Of a stretch of 64,000 nt of DNA, positions 40,266 to 52,439 are shown piece by piece. The stretch is taken from contig JACCIC010000209.1 in the NCBI GenBank assembly GCA_018907035.1, positions 424,001 through 488,000 on the forward strand, read 5' to 3'. Numbering within the stretch: the first letter of the stretch is position 1; every line of letters begins with the position of its first letter. This DNA is from Sycobia sp. Sy_11. Lineage: Eukaryota; Arthropoda; Insecta; Hymenoptera; Epichrysomallidae. The notes beneath the pieces were generated by a model. That model was not told the DNA's origin. It did no database searches and was given only the letters and a program-made list of their open reading frames with translations. A program made the translations under genes and the position numbers.

Positions 40266-43200
40266 TCAGGGCGCCAGATACGGTCGATTGAAGCGCATAA
40301 ATGAATCTTCGGGAACTATTCCCCTCATAAAATTTTCCAGACTGTTCCTGAAGTGCGACACTCTTATATACAGAGCTCCAATAAATCTATTATCGCAATC
40401 AGGAGTAATGAAAGATACAAGTCCTACGACCATATTACCTACCACGAGTGGACTGCCGTGGTCTCCCTGTAATAAAATATTTACATGTATATATAGTAGG
40501 TATGTCAAATGATGTATATATAGAAATTTAGTTCAGATGGGCTTGTACGATCCGTAGCCAACGCGTCGCTTATTCCATTGCAAAATGAAAAATATCGCGT
40601 GCTTTGATTTTTTTTCGGACCTCTGTCCGTTATCTCGATTTTATCTGATCGTTCGCGTACTCACGAAGAAAAGGTATAAATTTTTTTTTTTTTTATTCCT
40701 AAAAAAAGAAAAATATCTTATTGCGATTTTCGTCCAGACTTTTACAACGTTTGGAAAAAAAAAAATAACAAATGATCAATGCTGTTCTTGATTTCGGCAA
40801 AATACGCGGAAATGCGTGTTGTCCTTTAGTTTCAATTTTTAAAAAAAGTAAAAATATGCTTTAATCCGAAAGCGTTGAGAAGAAAGCTTACCGTGCAGAC
40901 ACCCACAACTTGATCTGGGTCGCGACTCGTCATTGTGCCGCATAAATTTGTAAGAGTGACCTCTTTTGGATACCACTTCGCGCAGTCCTCGTCGGAGAGA
41001 ATAGTAACGCTACGATATCTTAATATTGAGCTCAAGTTTCCCCTCGCGACAAAGGGCTGCCCCGTTTGCTCGTGCATCTCTATCTCAACCTCAAAATATC
41101 CAAATCCGCTCACCACTGCCCACGGGCTGTAAAAAGGGGCAGGATGCGCCAATCTGAGACTACTGACATTTGGATTTTCTCCAAGGCCCACGCCTGCCAC
41201 CAGCTAAAAATCGACAAATCATTTTTATATTTATATTCGCAGAAAATTTATATTTCATTCTATTCTATTTTATCGATAGGCTTTGAATTCGTTGAAAGGA
41301 GGCTTTAACTTTACGGTTAAAAAGAATACTTAAAATCTAATTGTATGCAACAGAAAAATATTTTACCTAAATTTTCGTATACTACCAACGCCGCTGCTTG
41401 TCTATTCCGTAACTTTTAATGATTGATTTTATTATTTGCCTTCGTAAATTACTTAATTAATTACTTATTTTTATTATTAAGGCATGTTCGAAGCTTAACG
41501 AAAAGCTTATACTTTCCAAATTCGTAAATTATATTGTATGTATTGCGAGAAAAAAAACTGTTTGCATCAATTAATTCATAATTAAATCGATCCTTTTACA
41601 GTTATCAAGTGTGTGCTGAAAATCAAATTGAAAAACGCGATCTTATAGGATTCCAAAAAAAATGCACAAGCGATGTGCACATGAAATCAAAGTACAGACA
41701 CTTGCACTTTCTGTTTGTCCCGTACAAATCATTAGATATTGTATTATCATTATTAAATTTAATGTAAAATAAAAGCATTAAATCAAACATCGATTTTTAA
41801 ATACTAATCCATTTCTACATAATATTTATAAATATTTTTTTATATTATATATTTTTTTAATATTATTATAATCTCTTTGCTGGCGAATGTTTTATTCGTG
41901 ACTATTTTACTCGTGCCTTTAATTTGTTTTAATATAATGATTTTTCTGTTCTTACATAATTTTTGTTTTTTTTTGTACAGATGGCTACAATGCAAATACC
42001 AGTCGGCCATCAGTGGCAAACATTTGATCGAGCTGGTGTAGCGATATCGCTAAAGCATTCGAGTATATAATAATACGTATGCGTATACAGTCGTAATTTG
42101 TAATGCGCTCGTTCATCTATTAATCATTTATTCTAGAAAAATCCGTGGACTGCTTGGTTAAAGCAATCATTCACTTTCTATAATAAAATGATTATCAGTG
42201 ACAAACAAATTCAAACAGCTCGATGTGCAATTGAAATAAACGTATACTCTATTACTTTAAATCGTATCTTGATCGTGAATATTTAATTCAAAATCATAAT
42301 TGATCCAAACAGACTTTTTTCTTAGCAATGGATAATTTGCACTTATAACTTTTGTCAGAATTGTTTTAATTTTTTTTAATTTACTCAATCTCTCTTAAAT
42401 CAAAACAATACTTACTGCGTTTCGAATATATAAACTTACTATTGCAGTCAATAATTATTATTATCGATATAAGTCCTCGTATTTACATTCACTTTTGAAT
42501 TCGATTATTTTCATTTAAAATAAATAAAATAGAAAAATCATAATCTATTTTCTTAAACATATTTAATTAAAAAACTTGGAATTCTACTAAATTCTAAGTT
42601 TGATATAATTTCGATATAAATAAAATTCATAGGAAAAAAGTCCCGACGCATCGAGTAAATTTACCGTTACTAAAGCGAGATTGTAGTAGAGGAACGATTT
42701 ATCGAAGACCGGCAAATATATGCACAGCATATCAATTTTGGCCACGTTCGGAGAGCTTAAATTTTGCGCGCCGACGACAACGGAAAATCTCCTCTCCTTA
42801 AGTTCGCCGCTGGGCAGCAGGAATATGTTGGCGGTGCTCAGTACAAAATGATTGGAGACGATGATGCCACTGCCAAGCAGGGTGTGCTCGAGGCTACGGT
42901 TCTCTTTGCCCACTATCGAGACCAGGTAATCGTAATCGTATTTCGTTGCCGGCGTCGCCGCGATACCGCCGAGGATGGCTTCCCCGCCGAGGGACGAAGC
43001 TAAAGGTTGATGGGAAAAAAAAAATTATTATGGACAATTATTTAAGATATTTGTTGAGCAAAGATTTTTTTCTTTCTTTTTTTGTTTTGTTTTTTTTTTG
43101 TTTTTTATTTTTTTGTTGCAAATCGTCGGATTGCTGTTGGGAATGTTGAATATTTAATCTATGGATTAGGTCTAGTGTAATAAATTTTCCCAAATTTTCT

Positions 43201-43769
43201 GTCGAACTGACCCCTCGCGTTCAACGGGGCAGCGATACTTAGGGCGCCTTCGAGCATCGAAAAAGAACTCCCATACTTTAATCCGAAATAATTACTGGGC
43301 GTCTATACATCTGCGGCCCAGGCACTCGAGTAGCTCTCTAAAGCCGTTGAATATAAGAAATCAAACGACATCGAAAGCTGGACACGAAAAGTTAAATCTT
43401 ACTCTATGATAAGGTAAGGCCGGAGTTGCCGAGCGACTATTTTATATATTGATATTTTTGTTATTGTTTTTGTTTATCTCGTTTCCGTGCTATAGAGTAA
43501 AATTTAAATAAACCGCTATTTATTTAAGTTTCTTTAATAAAAATTCTCTTCTTCTTCTTATTTGACTTTTCAATTAATAATTTATATAAAAGTTCTCTTT
43601 TTTTTGTTCAATAATAAACTTTAATATGAACAAACAATCTTATCATGCCCAATATTATATTATTAGATTCCTTGAGTATAATAAAAAAAAATCACTTACC
43701 ATAATTAACGCAGCAAAATAGACAAATAGTCATAAATGTAATATTGAAATATTGTTTTGCAAGAATCAT
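40266..43769 (-). CDS. Serine protease homolog F (inactive S1 fold, secreted)
   Basis: Exons are 43700-43769, 42665-42999, 40892-41203 and 40266-40466, about 305 residues. The signal exon begins MILAKQYFNITFM. Exon 2 starts SSLGGEA, then ILGGIAATPATKYDYDYL, so the usual IVGG is ILGG. His57 is Asn (LSTANIFLLPSG), Asp102 is Asn (YYNLALVT) and Ser195 is His (GDHGSPL). The motif before the first barrel strand is LGSGIIVS where the others have LGGGAI or similar. Exon 3 is one codon shorter than in A-D and carries a possible glycosylation site (NLS). Exon 2 is clearly more GC-rich than that of the other copies (many GCC, CTG, GGC codons). It groups with B. Exon 4 has the shortest tail (to YLAP). 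F is the right-most member; no seventh copy was found in the window. Confidence 0.87.
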
Positions 43770-43831
43770 ACTTTCATATAAAGTTCTATCTTCTACAAGA
43801 CAAGTAAAACAGTGCTGTATAAGCTGTCAGA

Positions 43832-43839
43832 GTTATATA
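43832..43839 (-). promoter_or_regulatory. TATA box candidate for gene F
   Basis: TATATAAC on the gene's strand starts 70 bases before the exon 1 ATG, the same distance as in gene D, predicting a 5' UTR of about 40 bases. Confidence 0.35.
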
Positions 43840-44026
43840 CATACTTGAATTATAAATTCAGATAGAGTGAGATAGATAATTAAAAATATGCCAGATACAA
43901 AAGCTTACGCTTGACACACATTTCTTCATTTTACTTATTAACAGGTTATAACTCTTTATTTCAAATTTACATTTATCATTTATACAAATAAGCAATTAAT
44001 CGACTAAGTTTATCAATTTACCTCAG

Positions 44027-47000
44027 CCGTGACACGTTTGTGACACGACAAGGCATCGTTAACTCTCGAATTATAGCCGCAGACGGTATAATGATCCTAA
44101 TATTATCTAAAATCAGGAATGGCTTTTTGTTCGCTTTAATGGTGATTAATAAAATGTTTCCCGCAATCCAACAATGTTTTATGCAGGTAAGTTCGAAAGG
44201 TAACCAGCGAATGAACCGGAACTATATTTATTCACCTTGAATAATCGATAAGGCTAAGCCCTTCTGAAGACATTAATGTTATAAACAACAAACGAAAAAC
44301 ATAAACTCAAGTGTCAATTAAAATAAGAAAATTTTACACCCGCTTCTCTATAAACTACGTTCATAATAATTAGAAATGAGATGAGAGCTTAAGAATGATA
44401 GAATGAAAGGATAAAGTTAAACAATGCATTAACAAATTTAAAATTGAAAACAGAAATCGTTTAATTAACAAAATTTTAATTATCTATGTGAACGCAATTA
44501 TTGTAAAATATTGCGATCGTCTTTCTCAGTTTATCTCCATATTAAATTCTTTTAATAAAGCAACAATTACGTTGCGTTGAATGAATTGTTTACACGTCCT
44601 CTTGCCGCTTTAAAGCTAATATGGTCAAAACAATGAGAAGCATTCAACAATTATTTCATAGAAAAATATACTTTAATGGAAATTCACAAAGTATGCTTTT
44701 ATTATTTTACTGTGCCTGTTATAATGTTCTATGACAAGAATCATCCCTGAATAAAACAAATGTAAAATGGCTCGATGATGAATTAAATAGTTTAAGAAAC
44801 ATAAGTGTAAGGTTTTCCTGACTTTGTAAATTATTATCTATTAAATTTACAGTTTTTAAAATCGATAAAGAAAAAATGGAGACTTGGACGGCAATCTGAA
44901 GATCAATCGAACGGGCTCAGATCGAAATTTCTGTAAAACATACGAGGCGTACGCGTGTATTGCGGTCGGTGTATTAGTCAGACAGTTAGAAGAGCGCTGG
45001 TAAATCCACCCTCCAATAAATCCCTGAATCTCGTCCCTAACACGGTAGACAGGTCCTCGATCGTTATTCGTTAGATTATCGTTAAATTCTCTGCCCCTCG
45101 TCTCAGTTTCGTTACCACGCGACCTTAATCCCTTACTGCCGACGCCGGTAGTGTGCATAATCATATCTCGGATGTCCTATACAACATGAAAGAGGCGTCT
45201 TTTGATTTTTAGAGTAAAAAAATAAAAGCGACCGCTGTCTCCGTTCGGCCAATCTCTCAGCTTCTATCTCGGTTAGGCACGAAATTTTTACTGATGCTAA
45301 CCATCGTTTCAGTGCTAATAAGATGCATTTTTACCCGATTCACAGCCAATTTAATGATGTAGCCAAAATTCTCGGCAGCAAACATAAAATTTTAATAACA
45401 ACTATGCACCAATGATTGAAATGTTATTTAGGCAATGAGTAAGTAAAAGTATGGTGCGTCGGTTATTGTCTCAGACGATGAAGGTTCCCGTACGATTGCT
45501 ATCGTTTAAGGACGGGACTTTGCTATTGTTCAATGTAGGCCTTAGCTAGTACCTCGATTCGATACAATTCAATCCTATTGCTTGTTAACAAGATAAATTT
45601 CGAATATTATAACGTCAAAGTTGGGCCTACCAATTGCTCGATAGGAGTTAACGAAGAAAAATATAATATAGGTTTTCTTGCTTTAGTCATTTAAACGACG
45701 CGTCTGTGGTAAAATGCTGAAAATTTTCACGGTCGATCGATTTTTATTAATTTTACGTTCTTAAAATGGGAAACTTGGTGAACGTAAACGTCACAATCGC
45801 GACATGTTTCTCCAACTGTAATAGTACTTCTGTCATTGAAATGGAATGGTTTAGTAGGTTTGAGCTTGCTCGCGTGATTTTCACGGGCAGCCGGAAAATA
45901 TAAACAAAACAAAATTGGCAAAAAATAAAAGCCTACAAATTTTATACGTTGAAAAAGTATGAGTTGAAGATGTCATGAAAACTTACTATGTAATACTATT
46001 TGCTTGCGTGACTGTGTCAGAATGATAAACCCCGTTTATCTTTAACGTTACAGCAGAACGTTTAAACAGCTAAAGACCATTAATCAATCTCTTTCTTAAA
46101 ATACAGCCATCTTAAATGTCAATATAATTCTGCCTCTTTAAAAAATTTTGATTTGCTTGAAAAATTTATCTGTTTCTATAATTCAATAAAATTCTAATTT
46201 AATCGCTCTTTACGCCGATGAAATCCCAAATGTGAATATCTCGTCTGTAATTATTTACTATCGATGTACCAAACGGGAAGATCATCGATTGCGAAATGCG
46301 AATACGAATCCGCTAGCCTATTCGATTGTAATTTATCTAAACAAACGATTATGTTCGATTATAATGTATCTAAACAGGGCGCAGGGAGGATCCGAAGCAG
46401 CCAGTCAAAGAAGTAAGATATTATTTGATAATTGCGTCTGCTCGCCAGCGGAGATTTACGAGGGTGACCTTCGCCTTCGACGCGCATATTAGAACAGTTA
46501 TCTACAATTTTCAGAGCTGTCGCGGGTATTCGCCTCGACTAGCGCGCACCCTATGCCCCCCCCCCATACTATCTCGTGTATTACTTTATCATTATCGTGC
46601 GCGAGTCAACTTTGGTTCGAAATTCTCGCGCCGCGTTTCTCGCCCCGCTCGCATCTTGCCGAGATCGGGAATTCAACGCGAACTTTCGAATGTCGTTTAG
46701 TATAGGTACATTGTCATACATATGTGATTGTAGCATCTGAAAATTTTCGAAAACTTTGTACGGAATTAAAGTCCATTAAGTACTTGTAAGTTAGAGACTT
46801 GAATAATTGGACGAAATTTTATTAATATTCTTGTTGGAAAACGAGATATTAATGGACATTGACAGCATCTAGCTTTCTACTTGAAATTGTATCATCTATT
46901 CAGAAGTGGCAAATCAAGAGCGTGATAATAATTAGCCATTTTCTGGACTCTATCGTACAGGGACGTCGAATGCGATGAAAAAAAAATTGATAAATGAGCA

Positions 47001-47677
47001 AAGCTAGCCTTAAAGCCCGAGCCGAATTACTGTTTTACATTGCCACTTGCGGATATGCGAAAAAAAAAACCAAAATTGTGTCTAAGAAAAATACCAGTAC
47101 GATACCAATGGGAACAGACAGATTTCTAGATATTAAATATGTACATTCAATTATAATACATAGTTGCGCAATGTAAGAATATATCAATTGTAAACAGATA
47201 GGAAAATTAAAAAAAGTTTGAACACTAGCTTTGACAGTATGTATATATTATTAAAAAAAAGGTGTCGAATATGAATAAAATACTCAATTTCTAATCCGAC
47301 CGTATTTTGATAGTGTTTATAGGCGTTATAGGCAATCAAAAATAATTATCGTTATTGCGATTCTGTCAGAGTATATTTGCAGACTATATATATATATAGT
47401 TAGATAAATAGATAGATCGATAAACAGATAGATGTAGATATATAGCCTCTGATTATCAAACATATATTCCTCCAGTCTTCGGCTTTAATTTACTTTTCCA
47501 TTTCTTAACATTAAACCATTAAAATTTTAGGTAACCAGCGATGATGACATTACAGAGGATTTGCAGAGTTTGCTCAGTGCCTCAGAAATAAAATGTGGAC
47601 TAATTAAAGGCCAATATACTTATTATATCAAAGAAATAAAAAAAAAAAAACAACAATACTTCAACAAACAATTTTAA
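44027..47677 (+). CDS. Candidate two-exon fragment of an unknown gene
   Basis: The first exon candidate is 44027-44186: acceptor TTTACCTCAG, then an open frame containing TFVTRQGIVNSRIIAADGI, GFLFALMVINKMFPAIQQCF and MQ, ending at a perfect CAG/GTAAGT donor in phase 0. The second is 47531-47677: acceptor ATTTTAG after a pyrimidine-rich tract, then VTSDDDITEDLQSLLSASEI, KCGLIKGQYTYYIKEI, a lysine run and TAA, also in phase 0. Phases match, so the two could join. The first has one hydrophobic segment and the second is acidic then basic. I do not recognise the protein. The link between the two exons is inference. Confidence 0.28.
45727..45932 (-). other. Possible exon of a small secreted or membrane protein
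   Basis: After a possible acceptor (TTTGTAG) the minus strand is open for 68 codons: a hydrophobic run (FYFLPILFCLYFPAA), then ITVGETCRDCDVYVHQVSHF, KNVKLIKIDRP and TGA. It has a C-x-x-C pair. There is no ATG in this stretch, so a start would need another exon. Family unknown. Confidence 0.22.
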
Positions 47678-48089
47678 TGTACGTCGGACTTGTGTAGCAA
47701 TAAATTATATTTGAAAAAATTCCACGAGTCCAATTAGAGCTGTATTATAATTATGTACAGAAAATCTCTGGAGAGCCGTACACATTAGCTTTAATAGCGA
47801 GTATACAGCACTATAACGCATCGATACTACTCTGTCAATTATTGCACGCCCGTTCGCGGCTTCGTCGCGCAATCGCTTATCGTACTTCTCTCGGCATTCG
47901 GTATATTGCCCATCATAATACGCAACTCCGTGGCAACGTTCGAGCTCCTGATGCACGGGGGGGAGGGGGGGTTGAGGGCGGTATAACGCAGTGGCAGAGT
48001 GAAAAGAGCCAAGCTTCAAAAAGTGAAGAGAGCCACGCGACGAAACAAATCTCGGCGGCAACCTGCTCCCCCCTCCCCCTCCCCTCTCA

Positions 48090-48125
<36 letters not shown>

Positions 48126-48242
48126 ATATACACAGCGTGCGTATATGTAGACATGTGCGTATATATACGCAGCGGAAACACCAGCATCAACGCTATTATA
48201 ACAGCCCGATAATCTGAATCTGCGCGAGCGAATTCATTAACG

Positions 48243-48282
<40 letters not shown>

Positions 48283-48720
48283 TATTTATTTATTTATTTA
48301 TATACATATAGTAGTATTACAAGATTAACAATTCCTGCCTTCTTCGCGCCCTTTCTTCGTCGAATTTTCAAGCGACAACGACAATATTCGACGTCTATTG
48401 CTGCGTCGATAAATATTATCTTTCCTTTTTTTCCTCTTCTTCTTCTTCTTCTTCTTCTTCTTCTTCTAATGTCCTTAACGTACGCACAAGGGCTTGCGCA
48501 CCAATTGAATTGTGCGAGTACGTGTTGTGCTCCCGTCGCCCGAAATAACGGGCGCGCATGAGCGCAGCATATATAATGGACGGACAGAAGAAGCGGGAGG
48601 CACGGCCAGAAATCGCCAATCTCCGCCCGCGGATTCAATGCAAATCGAGCAAGGCGGACGGAGCGCGGCGATGCCGGGGCCGAGCCGCTGATTTATGGAA
48701 ATCGCCGCGGCAAGCAATTC
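46450..48720. other. GC-rich patches and simple repeats, no named gene
   Basis: GC-rich segments lie near 46460-46690, 47940-48110 and 48480-48720. Simple repeats here are (TC)n at 48096-48121, (TA)n at 48245-48279, (TTTA)n at 48279-48301 and (TTC)n at 48434-48467. Frames across them encode only low-complexity residues, so I do not call genes from them. Confidence 0.5.
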
Positions 48721-49384
48721 TGTATGCGCATTATAGGGGCGATATCGCTTATACGGAGCGGTAAACGAAACAAAAAAAAAAAAGAAAAAAAAAACAAAAA
48801 ATAGAACGGAAATCGACCGGGTTCATTAATTTAAATGGAGGAGGGAAGGGCTATTAGCCTCGTACCATAGATGAAGCTCCCGTGGATTGAGGGTCGCGAT
48901 AAGCAAACTAAGATACAGAATAGTTAAAAACAAGTTTTCGTAAGTCTTGATATACGCTTCGGTCGGACACTTCGAAGAAATGTGTTTATAAACACGATTT
49001 TCGTAGTTCCGTTGGTTTCATATGAATTCTTTGATTAGGGAGTCTCGCCGTTTTACTAGGCCAGACAATATTTACTCGACGGTATGTTGATAAATAAATT
49101 CTAAATTGTTTATAAAAAAATCACAAGTACATCGCTTCTATTGGTATAAATTTTCGTTCTTTTGACGACAGTTAAACACGGCTAACCTATATTTTGGATT
49201 TATTACTCTCTTCGATTTTCAGAAATTAATAAAAATTCAGTTTCTTAACAATTTCAATATCCAATTTCTCAGTAAATTCTAATCAGATTTTTATATTTGC
49301 AATTAATCGTTTCCTCAAATCTTTGTGATCATTAATGGCGCACTTCTTAAGTTTTCAAACTAGACTTCAATTTCATTTCGTCAT

Positions 49385-49485
49385 ATGAATCCAGATATCT
49401 TTTTAAATGTAGAAACGTTCAGTAGACAAGCGAGTTGTACGCTATGGGACTACGAGGAAGAAGCTTCCATTTCGACACCCCCAAG
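49385..49485 (+). CDS. Candidate coding exon of an unknown gene
   Basis: From an ATG at 49385 the frame reads MNPDIFLNVETFSRQASCTL, then WDYEEEASISTPP, and stops being open exactly at an AAG/GTAAAT donor (next in-frame codon over the junction is TAA). It leaves two bases of a codon. Alternatively the exon may begin at 49412 after the acceptor-like TTTTTAAATGTAG, giving an internal exon starting at ETFSRQ. The acidic WDYEEE segment, the RQAS phosphorylation-type site and proline-containing end look like real protein. No phase-matched partner exon was identified in the window, so the rest may lie beyond the right edge. Confidence 0.38.
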
Positions 49486-49844
49486 GTAAATAATCACATT
49501 TCGATTTCTGCATCGAAATGTCATACATTTTCTATTACTTTATTGCGCGAATGACTAAGATATTTTATCCGTTGGCGTCGAAGATTAGCGTCATTCGTAA
49601 AAGTGCTTTTCTCATACGCGCTGGATATAAATATCCTAATCGCGCCAAAGTTTTCCTTGCGGTAATTTGACAATTGTACACATCAGGAGGTTTATTTTCG
49701 TATATTTCTTATCACAGTAGTATTATAATTGAGACAGTAGCAGTATAGTTCTTGAGCATTAGAATGCTTCCTTCAGTAGTATATATTCTAAGGTTGTAAC
49801 CTAAACCTGAAAACTCCACAATGACAACTACACTTACCTATCCT

Positions 49845-49857
<13 letters not shown>

Positions 49858-49884
<27 letters not shown>
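49858..49884. repeat. (TA)n microsatellite
   Basis: About 27 bases of TA dinucleotides. Confidence 0.9.
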
Positions 49885-49885
<1 letters not shown>

Positions 49886-51884
49886 TCAATCAAAATCGCA
49901 CAGACATTAAAAAATGTCCGATTACCAGTACAAAATGCGTTCGATGTAAATAGAATTCATTATACAACTGAAAACTACGAGTCAACCCTGTCGAAAACAT
50001 GTTTTCAACGCGGAGAGAAAATTAGAATCTTTTTCGTAGCGACTGTATACGTATACGGCAATCGTTCGATCGAGTTCCATTAACGTTGCTTTGCAGTTCC
50101 ACTAACACCATAATAATGATACCATCATACCAAAATCGTATGCACTCATGTAATTTTATTTTGATTGCTTTATATCTGGTAAAACTTTTAATTTTGTTTC
50201 AAAGCATTTTCATGGGTAAAGGTTCTACTTTTTGTCGATATTCGTCAATTGTATTTAATCGCGGAGTTCGCGAAGTCGGCGACTTTTCGTTGCAGAAACG
50301 GCTCCTCTACTTTTCGGCATAAATGGCGAATTGGATTAATTTTATCCCGGAAATTAGTTGTGCTAGTCCTCGTGGGGGGTGCGTCGATTTACTCGAATAA
50401 ATCATAAATGTGAACAATGCAATTGTAGGTCTATCTTATTTGCATATGGCACTCTTATGTATCCGTTCTTTCTGCCGGGCCAATATTTCCCATTGACAAA
50501 CTTTAACTTCTCCTTCAAATACCTTCAGAACAATGTCTCTTGCGCACTCTGAAAAAGGAATATATCTTCTTAATTTTATCGCAACTCGAATGAGATACCA
50601 AACAAGTCACAAATCAATAAAGTATCAAATGGTAAAGACAACTATAAAGCGTGCTTTTTCATACACGAGTAAAAAGAAAAAATGAACCGCCCGTCCGATG
50701 GGCGCGCGCGCGCACTGTTCAAAACAATCAAACGGTTACAATTACGTGAAATCGAGTGCATCAACGACCAGTGCGCAGGGTCTTCCCGTGAAATTGATAA
50801 CAGACACGTTCGAAGGGCAATTAGTTTGCGACTGGCAGAAGAAGAGGGGAGAAAAAAAAGCGAGACGCTTTAGAAAGGCGTGGCGTCTATTCACTCCCCT
50901 ATACTGTCGCAGTTCCCCTCGAGTGCGCGCGAAGAATAGGCGCGAGCGCGCGCGCGCGCCTTCGTTGCACTTATAAGAGCACCGCGCGGCATAAAGTACT
51001 AAAGTATTTCGCTCACGTCTCGAGCCGGGCGCCGCGCGAGGGAGTCAGTCCGTGTTACATTGCGGTTTACGGAATACTGGCAGCCCAATATAATCCAATA
51101 AATCAATGGGTCTCGCGACACGCATCGGCCCCCATGGCGTGTTTGCGCAACGAGCGCGCAACGTGTGCGGTCGCCTTTTTAGCGACGAAAGCGCGCCCGC
51201 GACCGAGTCAATATGGATTAATAATCGTCGATATTTCTCTTTTGGTTCTTGTTTTTACGTGTCGATTTCGGTCTAACGCGTTGATTGGCCGCGTGATTCG
51301 TTAGAAATCTCTGCGCTGCCTGTCGGTCTCGTAAGTGCGTTGCTACTCCTCCGTAAACCGAAAATTCATAAAATCATCGGATTTTCAAACTTGGTAGGGA
51401 ACTTAACAGGGATTTTCCTGTACTGCCTCGATAAAAACAGTTCATAATTTCCCAGTCCGGATGGATTTAGAAGACCCTTATCGTCATTCCCACGTACTTT
51501 TATGAGAAATCGTACTGAAATCCAAATTTAAATACCACCGCGTTTGAAAGCTATCCTCAGTTAATCAAACTACCTGATTATAATAGAGAATTTTTCTCAC
51601 TTACTATTCGATGTATAATTGCCTTGTTACGCGCTCTAAATACTGACAAATGTGATATAAGCTATAATGATATAATATAAATAATGACTAGTTTATTCTT
51701 GAAAAATCAACAATGTAAGTAATTGTAATGCGGCAGAGGTAGTTTTCATTCTAACTATGAGGGTGGAGTGGCAAGCTTGCAGCCTCCTAAAAACTAAACA
51801 ACTTTTTTTACTTCATTTTTTAATATAATTTTCATCAAATCTAAAACATTTTTGTAAGGGGAATGCTCCAATGCAGTTCTATCA
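49886..51884. other. No named gene; GC-rich island near 50690-51200
   Basis: The island is rich in CG dinucleotides and has an ACTTATAAGAGC motif near 50970 and a TCAGTC initiator-like site at 51045-51050. The two are too far apart to form one core promoter. Overlapping frames at 50682-50976 look like by-products of GC-rich DNA. Confidence 0.35.
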
Positions 51885-52092
51885 TGTATATAGCCGGGTT
51901 TTTGAAAGGATCCATATATCATCTTCCTCGTTATTCATAAATTTCTCAGCTGGATACCGTTTTTAAGGTTAGAAAACAGATAATAGTGATATGAGTCTAG
52001 ATCTGATGAATACGGTGGATAGTCAAATAATTGAAATTTCAATACGATGATCTTAGCTGTCTCAAGAATTGCACGGGCAGAAGCGATCTCGT
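51885..52092 (-). mobile_element. Mariner transposase remnant
   Basis: Translating the minus strand gives HEIASARAILETAKIIVLKF followed by QLFDYPPYSSDLDSYHYYLF and SNLKNGIQLRNL, a stop, then NNEEDDIWIL. This matches the mariner block H-P-P-Y-S-P-D-L-A-P-S-D-Y-H-L-F with the spacing expected of the C-terminal catalytic region. The third catalytic Asp region is degraded and a stop follows, so it is dead. The ends of the element were not located. Confidence 0.6.
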
Positions 52093-52439
52093 GCTAAAAC
52101 AAGATTTTTTTACCCATTCTCTTCCTCATCTGTTACGAAAAAGCTACTTTATGAACATCGTTACTACTCCCGGCTTCGCCGCGGGCCGTAAACCTCTCGT
52201 TTCGTAAATAAAGTTGTCCAAATATCCTGACTTTCTTCCAACCTTCTATTTTTCAAAGTAGTACTTACCAGACAGAGATTCGTGCTCTGAACATTGCAGT
52301 ATAGGCGCGAAAATTTTCTATTTTTGATTGATTCTAGAAATGGTTTCGATATAGGAAATGAACAAAGAGAGGAATAGGGCATAGGCATAATTACAGATAG
52401 AAAGGTAACCAAGAAACCTGAACATTCACAAGAAAACAT

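Noticed and set aside
47705..48190. 161-codon minus-strand frame
   Set aside because: It consists largely of a translated (TC)n repeat (Arg-Glu runs) and GC-rich DNA; no domain, and frames are equally open on the other strand.
48294..48638. Arginine-rich minus-strand frame
   Set aside because: The arginine run is the (TTC)n repeat read in one frame; another frame gives glutamate. This is low-complexity sequence.
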